Shown piece by piece: positions 1 to 6,504 of a DNA stretch of 11,340 nt. The DNA lies in the NCBI GenBank assembly GCA_002392265.1, contig DGGP01000014.1, positions 1 through 11,340 of the forward strand, read 5' to 3'. The notes below the pieces were generated by a model. The model ran no database searches and had not been told where the DNA came from. It saw only the letters and a program-made list of their open reading frames with translations. The stretch comes from Firmicutes bacterium UBA3871 (GTDB lineage Bacteria; Bacillota; Clostridia; Peptostreptococcales; Anaerovoracaceae). Every line of letters begins with the position of its first letter. The first letter of the stretch is position 1. Both the position numbers and the translations under genes were made by a program.

Positions 1-623
1 TGGAAATCAAGCCTATGAGCTTTGACGCCTGCCAGGCTGCAGTACAGAGCGGTAACGTTGAAATCTCTATCTCCGGATATTCATATACACCTGAAAGAGC
101 TGAAAACTTCAACCTTTCAGACTACTACTATGCAGGCGACAACGAAACAGAGCAGACCATAATCGTTCTCGCTGACAAGGCAGGACAGTTTGACAGCGTA
201 GACGACTTTGCGGGACTTACAATCGGTGCGCAGACAGCATCGCTCCAGATGGCTCTTTGCGAAAGCCAGCTGCCTGATTCCACAAAAATCAAGGAATTCG
301 GCGATGTCGGAACAGCGGTTGAAGCTCTCAGAAACGGCAACGTTGACGGCCTCGCAGTAGCACACGGCAACGGCAAGGCAATCATTGCAAGCAACGACAA
401 TATCGGCTTTTCCGGCTTCCTCTTTGACGTAGCCGAGGAATCCGAAAACAACGTAATCCTCATAAAGAAGGGGAACGACGAACTCACTGAAAAAATCAAC
501 GCATGCCTCGCAAAGGCTTATGAAAACGGCTACTACGGTCAGTGGTACACCGAGGCTCAGGAGCTTGCGGGAATCGACACAGCAGCAGATGTATCTTATG
601 ACGACGAAGGAAATGCTGAATAA
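1..623 (+). CDS. Amino acid ABC transporter substrate-binding protein, C-terminal part
   Basis: Partial gene: the reading frame is open from base 3 and the true start, signal peptide and first lobe lie upstream of the window. About 206 residues remain. It matches the family 3 extracellular solute-binding proteins that deliver polar amino acids to an ABC permease at the cell surface. Family-like segments are the opening KPMSFDACQAAVQSGNVE, then SGYSYTPERAENF, the hinge segment around TEQTIIVLADKA, and DDFAGLTIGAQTASLQ, which resembles the usual DLKGKKIGAQ-type strand. The permease begins 2 bases after the stop and the ATPase follows, giving the standard binding protein-permease-ATPase order. 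The amino acid bound cannot be read from the sequence; the downstream aminotransferase has its own promoter and is weak evidence. Confidence 0.93.
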   Translation, partial: EIKPMSFDACQAAVQSGNVEISISGYSYTPERAENFNLSDYYYAGDNETEQTIIVLADKAGQFDSVDDFAGLTIGAQTASLQMALCESQLPDSTKIKEFGDVGTAVEALRNGNVDGLAVAHGNGKAIIASNDNIGFSGFLFDVAEESENNVILIKKGNDELTEKINACLAKAYENGYYGQWYTEAQELAGIDTAADVSYDDEGNAE

Positions 624-625
624 TT

Positions 626-1300
626 ATGAGTGAATACTTTGATAACATAGTAAAAATAATGACCCGTTACTGGGATGTGTTCCTGGTAACGGGCGTCAGC
701 TACACGCTCCTTTTGTCGGTGATAACTGTATTCTTTGGCGCGATCTTGGGCATATTCTTCTGCCTCGGTCGTATGTCGCGCTTCAAAGTGCTGAACTGGC
801 TTTGCATTGCGATAGTGGAGGTAGTGAGAGGCACGCCTATGCTCCTGCAGCTCTATGTGGGCTACTTCCTCGTGCCGAAGCTGCTGCCCTTTGCGGTGTC
901 TGACTTCGTGAGCATAGCAATAGCCCTGATCATAAACTCTGCCGCTTATGTGTCGGAAGTCTTCCGGTCAGGCATACAGTCGGTCGACAGCGGGCAGACG
1001 GAAGCCGCGCGCAGCCTGGGTCTGTCCTCCTCGCAGACGATGCTGCGTATCGTGCTTCCGCAGGCGGTAAAGACTATACTGCCGGCTCTCGGAAATGAGT
1101 TCATCACAATAGTAAAGGATACATCGCTGGCCAGCACGTTCTTTATCGGCGAGCTGATGACATCGTACCTGAAGGTAAAGGGCACGACCTATCTGACAAT
1201 GGAATGCCTCTTTATAGTGGGCGTAATTTACTTTGTTCTCACATTTATTCTGAACAGGCTCCTTTGCGCATTCGAAAGGAGGCTGAGAGCAAATGATTAA
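626..1300 (+). CDS. Amino acid ABC transporter permease, HisM/GlnP family
   Basis: Integral membrane subunit of a polar amino acid importer, 224 residues, the usual length for the family. Hydrophobic segments lie at about residues 18-47, 56-66, 73-90, 94-110 and 192-212. RGTP at 68-71 is typical of the family. The cytoplasmic EAA loop that contacts the ATPase runs from about 111 to 147 and includes [20 protein letters not shown]. The ribosome site (AAGGAAAT at about 607) lies inside the end of the binding protein gene, and the ATG begins 2 bases after that stop. The 3' end overlaps the ATPase gene by 8 bases, so the three are almost certainly one operon with coupled translation. Confidence 0.95.
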   Translation: MSEYFDNIVKIMTRYWDVFLVTGVSYTLLLSVITVFFGAILGIFFCLGRMSRFKVLNWLCIAIVEVVRGTPMLLQLYVGYFLVPKLLPFAVSDFVSIAIALIINSAAYVSEVFRSGIQSVDSGQTEAARSLGLSSSQTMLRIVLPQAVKTILPALGNEFITIVKDTSLASTFFIGELMTSYLKVKGTTYLTMECLFIVGVIYFVLTFILNRLLCAFERRLRAND

Positions 1301-2018
1301 AACGGTAGGATTAAACAAATGGTTTGGCGACCTCCACGTTCTTTGCGGCGTGGACGAGCATATAAAAAAGGGCGAGGTCGTATCGGTCATCGGGCCTTCG
1401 GGCGGCGGAAAGAGCACATTCCTGCGCTGCCTCAACATGCTGGAGACTCCGGAATCGGGGCATATATTCTTTGAGGGCACCGACATTACCGAGGCGGATG
1501 TGGACATCAATGTTCATCGCCAGAAGATGGGCATGGTCTTCCAGCACTTTAACCTCTTTCCACATCTGTCGGTCAAGGAAAACCTGACGCTGGCGCCGGT
1601 CCTTTTAAAGAAAAAGACACCTGCAGAGGCGGATGAACAGGCAGCCGAGCTATTAAACAAGGTCGGCCTGTACGATAAAATCAATGAATACCCGAGAAAG
1701 CTTTCCGGCGGGCAGAAGCAGCGTATTGCGATAGTTCGTGCGCTTGCAATGGAGCCTGACGTAATGCTTTTCGACGAGCCCACATCGGCGCTCGATCCGG
1801 AAATGGTCGGCGAGGTCCTCGAGGTAATAAAGTGTCTCGTAAAGGCCGGTATGACATCGGTCATCGTAACGCACGAAATGGGCTTTGCACGCGAGGTTTC
1901 AGACCGCATCCTCTTTATGGACGGAGGCATCATCGCAGAGAGCGGTTCTCCCGAAGAGCTGCTTTCACATCCGCAGAATCCGAGGACGCAGGAATTTCTC
2001 AGCAAGGTGCTGTATTAG
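1293..2018 (+). CDS. Amino acid ABC transporter ATP-binding protein
   Basis: ATPase subunit of the importer, 241 residues, normal for the GlnQ/HisP type. Visible motifs: Walker [10 protein letters not shown] at 34-42 (the more usual form has S where the second G of GGG stands), Q-loop Gln84 in [10 protein letters not shown], signature LSGGQKQR at 137-144, Walker B VMLFDEP at 157-163, D-loop SALD, and H-loop His194 in VTHE. All catalytic residues are present. A strong AAAGGAGG site lies inside the end of the permease gene, and the ATG overlaps that gene by 8 bases. Immediately after the final codons a 12-bp tandem duplication repeats the end of the gene including its TAG (2007-2018 and 2019-2030). 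Confidence 0.96.
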   Translation: MIKTVGLNKWFGDLHVLCGVDEHIKKGEVVSVIGPSGGGKSTFLRCLNMLETPESGHIFFEGTDITEADVDINVHRQKMGMVFQHFNLFPHLSVKENLTLAPVLLKKKTPAEADEQAAELLNKVGLYDKINEYPRKLSGGQKQRIAIVRALAMEPDVMLFDEPTSALDPEMVGEVLEVIKCLVKAGMTSVIVTHEMGFAREVSDRILFMDGGIIAESGSPEELLSHPQNPRTQEFLSKVLY

Positions 2019-2027
2019 GCGCTGTAT

Positions 2028-2056
2028 TAGACAAAAATAGTATTTCGCAGTATAAT
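2028..2056 (+). promoter_or_regulatory. Sigma-A promoter for aminotransferase-trmO
   Basis: TAGACA at 2028-2033 and a perfect TATAAT at 2051-2056 are separated by exactly 17 bases. Initiation would fall about 7 bases downstream, inside the left arm of the hairpin at 2054-2089, so this promoter overlaps the terminator of the ABC operon. It gives the aminotransferase and trmO their own transcription. Confidence 0.7.
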
Positions 2057-2092
2057 ATCTTCATTGCCGTTACAGGCAATGAAGATATTTTT
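2054..2092 (+). terminator. Terminator hairpin after the ABC operon
   Basis: A perfect 15-bp inverted repeat (arms 2054-2068 and 2075-2089, loop GTTACA) is followed by a short run of T. It would end the importer transcript 36 bases after the ATPase stop. The stem finishes only about 7 bases before the GGAGA ribosome site of the next gene. A transcript begun at the overlapping promoter would contain only part of the left arm and so should not form the full hairpin. Confidence 0.75.
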
Positions 2093-2107
2093 AATGGAGA
2101 AAGATTT

Positions 2108-3268
2108 ATGAAACCATTATCCGAACGCACAAATCACTTTACCGACTCGGTTATCAGACGCATGACGCGCATTTCAAACAAATACGGCGCACTGAATCTG
2201 TCGCAGGGCTTCCCCGACAGCAACCCTCCGCAGGCGATATTAGACCGCCTCGCAGAGCTTAAAAACGAGCCGGTGCACCAATATCCGATTACCTTCGGGG
2301 CAAAAAATTTCCGCGAAGCGCTCGCTGCAAAGCAGGAGCATTTCACGGGACTGAAGATCGACCCCGAAACAGAGGTCGTTGTAACCTGCGGCGGCACCGA
2401 AGCCATGATAGCTGCAACAATGACCGTCGTAAATCCGGGAGAAAAGGTCGTCCTTTTCTCGCCTTTCTATGAAAATTACCGTGCAGACACGATTCTCTCG
2501 GGCGCGGAGCCGATCTTCGTGCCGCTGATTCCGCCTGATTTCAAATTTCGCGAAGCCGATCTCGAGGCAGCTTTCGCGCAAAACCCGAAGGCCATCATTC
2601 TCTGCAATCCGAACAACCCGTGCGGCAAGGTTTTCACCCGCAGTGAGCTGGAATTCATCGCCGCTCTTGCGGAAAAGCACGACACCTACGTCATTACCGA
2701 TGAGGTTTACGAGCATCTGGTTTTCGAGCCGATGAAGCACACTTACTTCTCGACGCTGCCGGGCATGTGGGAGAGGACAATATCGTGCGGCTCACTGTCA
2801 AAGACTTACTCGATGACGGGCTGGAGGCTGGGCTACACCATCGCACCGGAGTCCATCACCGAAACGATAAAGAAGGTCCACGACTTCCTGACTATTTCCG
2901 CGAGCGGGCCGATGCAGGAAGCTGCGGTTGTGGGGCTTCGCTTTGGCGACGACTACTATCGCGACTTTCTGGCTGACTATGCAAAACGGCGCAAGTTCTT
3001 TTTGGACGGACTCGACCGCATCGGCATAGACCACACAAATCCGGAGGGCGCATATTATGTGCTGCTGGACATTTCTCGCTACAAGTACGAGAACGATCTG
3101 GAATTTTGCGAAGATCTGGCGCGCAAGGTCGGAATCGGCGCGGTTCCGGGCTCAAGCTTTTTCCGCGAGCCTGTAAATCACCTGATTCGCCTGCACTTTG
3201 CAAAGTCCGAGGCGGTGCTGACAGACGCACTGAATCGCCTCGAGGGGATTCACAAGATGGAAAGATAA
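2108..3268 (+). CDS. Class I/II PLP-dependent aminotransferase
   Basis: Cytoplasmic fold-type I transaminase, 386 residues. The frame is open much further upstream, but the ATG at 2108 is chosen because GGAGA lies 8 bases before it, the promoter at 2028-2056 precedes it, and family similarity starts at once (NLSQGFPD at 30-37). Visible landmarks: substrate-loop LSQGFPDSNPP, CNPNNPCGK at 166-174 that contacts PLP, TDEVYEHL with Asp198 for the pyridine nitrogen, and SLSKTYSMTGWRLGY with Schiff-base Lys232. The QGFPD opening resembles the kynurenine/glutamine/methionine aminotransferase group rather than classical AspC, but the substrate is not certain. It is probably co-transcribed with trmO, 11 bases downstream. 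Confidence 0.93.
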   Translation: MKPLSERTNHFTDSVIRRMTRISNKYGALNLSQGFPDSNPPQAILDRLAELKNEPVHQYPITFGAKNFREALAAKQEHFTGLKIDPETEVVVTCGGTEAMIAATMTVVNPGEKVVLFSPFYENYRADTILSGAEPIFVPLIPPDFKFREADLEAAFAQNPKAIILCNPNNPCGKVFTRSELEFIAALAEKHDTYVITDEVYEHLVFEPMKHTYFSTLPGMWERTISCGSLSKTYSMTGWRLGYTIAPESITETIKKVHDFLTISASGPMQEAAVVGLRFGDDYYRDFLADYAKRRKFFLDGLDRIGIDHTNPEGAYYVLLDISRYKYENDLEFCEDLARKVGIGAVPGSSFFREPVNHLIRLHFAKSEAVLTDALNRLEGIHKMER

Positions 3269-3279
3269 GGCAAACCGGC

Positions 3280-3942
3280 ATGGAAATGAAGCAAATTGCA
3301 ACAATACATACAGATTTTGATGAAAAGTTCGGCGTACCGCGGCAAAGCGGCATTGTGCCGGAGCTTACGGGGACGATTAGCTTTGAACCGGAGTTTCGAA
3401 ATCCCGATGCTTTTCGGGGGCTTGAAGAGTATTCGCATATTTGGCTGATATGGGGCTTTTCGGAGAATTTCCGTGAGGGCTGGTCAGCGACCGTGCGCCC
3501 GCCTCGGCTTGGCGGAAATGAAAGGCGCGGAGTCTTTGCAACGAGGTCGCCCTTCAGGCCGAATCCTGTGGGGCTTTCCGTAGTGCGGCTCGAATCGGTC
3601 ACATACGAGGGAGAGTCAGGCGCACCGGTGCTTCATGTGCTTGGTGCTGACATGGTGGACGGGACGCCTATTTACGATATAAAGCCATATGTGCCTTACA
3701 GCGATGCTGTAGTGGAGGCGAAAACCGGCTTCGCAGCTCCACCGGATTCCGGGCTCCTGAAAGTCGTCTACGACACAGTACCCGCGGGGCTCCCGGCATC
3801 AAAGCTGCCGGCCCTGACGGGCGTCCTGTCCCAGGACCCGCGCCCCGCTTATCAGGATGATCCGGCCCGCATCTACGGAATCCGCTTCGCGGGCTGCGAC
3901 ATACATTTTAGAGTGGAAAACGGCGTACTTCATGTGATATGA
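3280..3942 (+). CDS. trmO: tRNA (adenine(37)-N6)-methyltransferase TrmO
   Basis: 220 residues. TrmO (YaeB/TsaA-like) uses S-adenosylmethionine to methylate N6 of threonylcarbamoyl-A37 in certain tRNAs. The single beta-barrel domain is recognised from VPRQSGIVPEL at 19-29, GLEEYSHIWLIWGF at 47-60, RPPRLGGNERRGVFATRSPFR at 73-93 broken around the hallmark RPPRLGG and ATRSPFRPNPVG, and DGTPIYDIKPYVPYSD at 127-142. The C-terminal extension from about 150 is less conserved. The ATG at 3280 is preferred over the ATG at 3286 because AAGG at 3267-3270 is better spaced for it; no known feature depends on this choice. It follows the aminotransferase closely and is the last GC-rich gene before the AT-rich island. 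Confidence 0.95.
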   Translation: MEMKQIATIHTDFDEKFGVPRQSGIVPELTGTISFEPEFRNPDAFRGLEEYSHIWLIWGFSENFREGWSATVRPPRLGGNERRGVFATRSPFRPNPVGLSVVRLESVTYEGESGAPVLHVLGADMVDGTPIYDIKPYVPYSDAVVEAKTGFAAPPDSGLLKVVYDTVPAGLPASKLPALTGVLSQDPRPAYQDDPARIYGIRFAGCDIHFRVENGVLHVI

Positions 3943-3994
3943 AGGAGCTGAGGCATTAGCGTTTTGGATTAATTTGAATAACAGATAGCATAAC

Positions 3995-4028
3995 CTTGCG
4001 GTGCGGAATGCGCCGCAAGTTATTTTTT
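3995..4028 (+). terminator. Rho-independent terminator after trmO (in IR-L)
   Basis: A 10-bp stem (arms 3995-4004 and 4010-4019, loop GGAAT) includes one T-G wobble and is followed by TTATTTTTT. It is oriented to stop transcripts leaving trmO. A weaker second hairpin with a T6 run follows at 4034-4052 (AAAAAG paired with CTTTTT). Confidence 0.8.
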
Positions 4029-4080
4029 GGGGCAAAAAGCAGGCCCTTTTTTGATTGTTTTAAAAAAGTCGCAGAATTCC

Positions 4081-4107
4081 TGTCACAAAAGTAGGTGTTA
4101 AAACGTC
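4081..4107 (+). promoter_or_regulatory. Putative ECF sigma promoter, left
   Basis: TGTCAC at 4081-4086, a 17-base spacer, and CGTC at 4104-4107. TGTCAC/CGTC-type boxes are typical of ECF sigma factors. The same boxes with the same spacing occur in the right inverted copy. Conservation between copies drops in the first half of the spacer and resumes around both boxes. An imperfect palindrome at 4071-4083 overlaps the -35 box. It should drive the genes from 4243 to 6951. Assignment to the ECF factor at 7742-8323 is inferred from proximity and from the duplicated box. Confidence 0.65.
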
Positions 4108-4156
4108 TTATATATGAAGGGGAAAGTAGGGCACTAAATATGCAAAGATTTTTTCG

Positions 4157-4183
4157 AAGGAGGTGATGCTTTTGATTGTGTAG
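4157..4183 (+). promoter_or_regulatory. Stand-alone perfect Shine-Dalgarno with 3-codon ORF
   Basis: AAGGAGGTGAT at 4157-4167 is complementary to the whole anti-Shine-Dalgarno tail of 16S rRNA, yet the next real gene starts 75 bases later and has its own ribosome site. Eight bases after it is TTG ATT GTG TAG (4172-4183), a possible three-codon leader. It could be a ribosome-parking 5' stabiliser like the STAB-SD described in Bacillus cry3A mRNA, or a leader peptide control. Confidence 0.45.
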
Positions 4184-4197
4184 ATTACTTGTATAAA
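4170..4197 (+). promoter_or_regulatory. Possible weak sigma-A promoter
   Basis: TTTTGA at 4170-4175 and TATAAA at 4192-4197 are 16 bases apart, upstream of the secreted protein gene. The -35 box is poor. If used, its transcripts would lack the stand-alone Shine-Dalgarno, which would then be specific to the ECF-driven mRNA. Confidence 0.3.
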
Positions 4198-4242
4198 CTC
4201 GCATAAACTATTAGGTAAAGAATATAGCTAACAGGAGGAAAA

Positions 4243-4971
4243 ATGAAAAAGAGAAAAATATATGTATTGGCAACACTCTGCCTTTCTTTTATACTGGTAC
4301 TAGGTAACGTTGAATTGTCTTTTGCAACAAACGAGACCTCATTTATTGCGCAAACGTCAGATTCAGTTGTAAAACAGAACGAAAAAGAATTAATAAATGC
4401 ACTTAATAGTTTCGAAGGGATGAGTATCCCTGAACTCAACGCCTACATTGACGAGGTATATAGAAAAAGTAATTCAAAGACAGTACTTCACAGCGTCGTT
4501 AATCCAACCACAGAAATTCTTGAGTTAAAAGCCGCTTGGCTTGCCGCTGCTCAGATTGCAAAGCTAAAAGGATATCCATGCGCTGCTAAAGCGGTTGAGC
4601 ATTCAGTTTTGGGTATTAGTTATGAAGAAAATGCAAATTGCGACGGGTTGTTCAGAAACAAGATCGTTGCCACATCAGCATACAAAAAATACCTAAAAAA
4701 ATTAAAAAGCAGTGGAAACATGACAATTCGAGAAGAAATAACCTTCACAAAAGGCGACAACGCCGATTTATTCTTTGCTTTGCATAATGCAACTATAACG
4801 ATAGGGAAATATGTCGCAGAATATAGGACGCATGTATATGACCTTTTCGATTTTGAACTTCAATGGTACGACGGGGATATTTTTGTAGACGCAGTAAACA
4901 ACTGGGCATGGCTTTTCCAAAATACGCATGTGCTAAATCCGGTGGAAATAAATGTATATTTTAAGGAATAA
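4243..4971 (+). CDS. Secreted protein of unknown function
   Basis: 242 residues, preceded by AACAGGAGG, 6 bases before the ATG. The start is a clear Sec signal peptide: KKRK at 2-5, a hydrophobic core at about 6-21, and a signal peptidase I site after SFA at 26-28. The mature part begins with a helix-rich stretch (about 40-75 and 90-110) and contains two cysteines, C113 and C133, that could form a disulfide. The C-terminal half has the look of a compact beta domain: DLFFALHNATITIGKY, then YDLFDFELQWYDGD, and a final VNNWAWLFQNTHVLNPVEI segment. I have the impression that similar secreted proteins recur in Firmicutes, but I cannot name a family or function. It is the first gene behind the left ECF-type promoter. 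Confidence 0.85.
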   Translation: MKKRKIYVLATLCLSFILVLGNVELSFATNETSFIAQTSDSVVKQNEKELINALNSFEGMSIPELNAYIDEVYRKSNSKTVLHSVVNPTTEILELKAAWLAAAQIAKLKGYPCAAKAVEHSVLGISYEENANCDGLFRNKIVATSAYKKYLKKLKSSGNMTIREEITFTKGDNADLFFALHNATITIGKYVAEYRTHVYDLFDFELQWYDGDIFVDAVNNWAWLFQNTHVLNPVEINVYFKE

Positions 4972-5431
4972 TAAAAAGAAACATTTAATAATTATTTTGA
5001 TATGCGGCTTGCTTTTAATCGCATTGGTTATTGCTACAATTTTTTCCCCGTGGGATGAATACGAATTTAAATGGCATTTCGACATAAATTGGAGCGCCAA
5101 ATTATCCATGGAAAAGATGTATGACAGTTATGGCGGCTTTCCAATTGATGGCGAGAGGTTGTATTCTGCAAAATTTACGGGTGATGACAGAACATCACTT
5201 GAAGAATGGGAAAGCTTGCCGCTGCCACCTCGAATCAATGGGCTTATATATGGGCACAATGGTGAAGTTCATTCAGCCGCAGATAGAATCGGAATGCCGA
5301 AAGTCACATCAGGCAAGTGGAAATATGTTGATCGCGGAAATACAAGTGTAGGATATGAGCCCTTTAATTTTTCAATATGCATCTATGATGAGATAGGGGA
5401 TGTAATTTACTACTACACCTGCGACACTTAA
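4952..5431 (+). CDS. Small single-pass membrane protein, unknown
   Basis: 159 residues. The ATG lies 20 bases inside the end of the preceding secreted protein gene, with GGTGG 8 bases upstream inside that gene, so the two are probably translationally coupled. Residues 5-10 are basic (RNNKKK), a single membrane segment spans about 11-31, and the remaining ~128 residues should be outside the cell. The external part is rich in Trp and Tyr (WDEYEFKWHFDINW, then PPRINGLIYGHNGEVHSA) and ends near the carboxyl-terminal Cys in YYYTCDT. No family is recognised. The tight pairing with a secreted protein suggests a partner, anchor or immunity role, which is inference only. Confidence 0.75.
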   Translation: MYILRNNKKKHLIIILICGLLLIALVIATIFSPWDEYEFKWHFDINWSAKLSMEKMYDSYGGFPIDGERLYSAKFTGDDRTSLEEWESLPLPPRINGLIYGHNGEVHSAADRIGMPKVTSGKWKYVDRGNTSVGYEPFNFSICIYDEIGDVIYYYTCDT

Positions 5432-5462
5432 AGGTTCTTATCAATGGAATCATTTTCACAAA

Positions 5463-5485
5463 GGCGGATTGCATCCGCCGGGAGG
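5463..5485 (+). promoter_or_regulatory. Hairpin abutting the LCP ribosome site
   Basis: GGCGGAT (5463-5469) and ATCCGCC (5473-5479) form a perfect 7-bp stem with loop TGC. The GGGAGG ribosome site of the TTG-started LCP gene begins one base later. No T run follows, so it is not an ordinary terminator. A role in translation control, mRNA processing or stability between the two halves of the operon is possible. Confidence 0.5.
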
Positions 5486-5490
5486 TTATT

Positions 5491-6480
5491 TTGAATAAAA
5501 AAGAGAAACGGCTTTTCTTTCGCACGTTTATTCCGTCGTTAATTATATTTGTTACCATTTTTACATTACTCTTTACGGCAATTAGGATTCTGAATCTGAA
5601 TCCCGGAGGAGAAGACGCTCATATCCTTGCGGGAGAGCTTGAGCTTGACTACCTTGTTGATGAAGACAGCCCTTTCTTTGAAGCATTCGCAAAAGATGAC
5701 AGGGTTAATGTGTTGCTGCTCGGAGTAAACGGAAATTTAACGGATACGATAATGCTCGTCAGCTTCAATATGGAGCATCCACATGTAGACATCATTTCCG
5801 TTCCACGCGACACTTACTACAAAAGGGAAGGCTATAACTCGCAGGCGGAGAAAAAGCTTAATGCTGCATACAAAGGGAACCCGGTAAACACCGCTAAGGC
5901 TGTTTCTGAAATACTTCTCGGCATACCGATCAACTATTACGCAATAGTTGAATATGAGGGGATAAAAACAATCGTAGACTCTATGGGCGGTGTCCCTATG
6001 GACATACCTTTCCGTATGAAGTACGACGATCCTTACGATACTCCGCCACTGCACATAGATATCCCTGAGGGGCATCAAGTGCTTAACGGTGAACAGTCTG
6101 TGCAGTTTTTGCGTTTCAGACACGCAAACAAGGACTCGGGTTTCAAAAGCTATCCAGAAGGCGATATGGGACGAGTTAAGGCGCAGCAGCAGTTTATGGT
6201 AAATGCTTTCAAGCAATGTCTCGGCTTCGACTTGCCAAAGATAGCGACAACCGTTTATGATAACCTGACTTCAGATATGAAACTGAAAACAATGCTTTAT
6301 TTTGCGGGGAAGGCATCAGGAATTACGAGCGAAGACATAAGGACATATACCTTGCCGGTAGATACAGACCCGAAACCACCGTATTATGTTTACCCAAATG
6401 TGGGAAAAATTGAAGAGGTATTAATGGAAATATACACTATCGAAGAAGAGAATAGTGAAATTGAAGAAACAATAGAATAA
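5491..6480 (+). CDS. LCP (LytR-CpsA-Psr) family protein
   Basis: 329 residues, TTG start with GGGAGG 5 bases upstream. LCP enzymes sit on the outer face of the membrane and transfer lipid-linked anionic polymers to peptidoglycan or protein. A basic N-terminus precedes a membrane segment at about 14-33. The LCP domain runs from about 72 to 245: VNVLLLG at 72-78, TDTIMLVSF at 84-92, SVPRDTYY at 103-110, KLNAAYKG at 122-129, INYYAIVEYEGI at 147-158, VDSMGGVPMDIP at 162-173, FLRFRH at 206-211, and EGDMGRVKAQQQF. The usual Asp/Arg-rich link between the first two motifs (GxDxR...RSDT) is shortened to VNGNLTDT and lacks the Arg. I recall the same form in other Clostridia LCP-like proteins. Substrate unknown. 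Confidence 0.9.
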   Translation: MNKKEKRLFFRTFIPSLIIFVTIFTLLFTAIRILNLNPGGEDAHILAGELELDYLVDEDSPFFEAFAKDDRVNVLLLGVNGNLTDTIMLVSFNMEHPHVDIISVPRDTYYKREGYNSQAEKKLNAAYKGNPVNTAKAVSEILLGIPINYYAIVEYEGIKTIVDSMGGVPMDIPFRMKYDDPYDTPPLHIDIPEGHQVLNGEQSVQFLRFRHANKDSGFKSYPEGDMGRVKAQQQFMVNAFKQCLGFDLPKIATTVYDNLTSDMKLKTMLYFAGKASGITSEDIRTYTLPVDTDPKPPYYVYPNVGKIEEVLMEIYTIEEENSEIEETIE

Positions 6481-6504
6481 TAGATAGCTTAAAGGAGAAT
6501 AGAA

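Larger units (their letters stand above)
3967..4125 (+). repeat. Left copy (IR-L) of 158-bp inverted element
   Basis: Aligns with the reverse complement of 9325-9481 at about 132 of 159 positions by hand. It starts with the shared GATTAATTTG and ends with the shared GAAGGGGAAA. Contents reading inward: terminator stem-loop and T run (3995-4028), GGGCAAAAAGCAGG block (4030-4043), a 21-base AT-rich identical run (4047-4067), and an ECF-type promoter box (4081-4107) followed by an 18-base identical run (4108-4125). Both copies face into the island. It begins 24 bases after the trmO stop. Confidence 0.9.

Noticed and set aside
968..1510. A 180-codon - strand frame under the permease/ATPase genes
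   Set aside because: It is antisense to two genes with complete family motifs and gives no recognisable protein; similar antisense frames at 2240-2740 and 2892-3602 were dropped for the same reason.
1832..2107. A 92-codon N-terminal extension of the aminotransferase frame
   Set aside because: It overlaps the ATPase gene, a terminator and a promoter, has no family similarity, and the ATG at 2108 has a good ribosome site.
3943..4242. Riboswitch in the leader of the secreted protein
   Set aside because: No known aptamer core is visible; the conserved structure is explained by the terminator and promoter of the inverted repeat.
5737..6216. A 159-codon - strand frame inside the LCP gene
   Set aside because: The opposite strand carries clear LCP motifs; this frame has no start signal or family.
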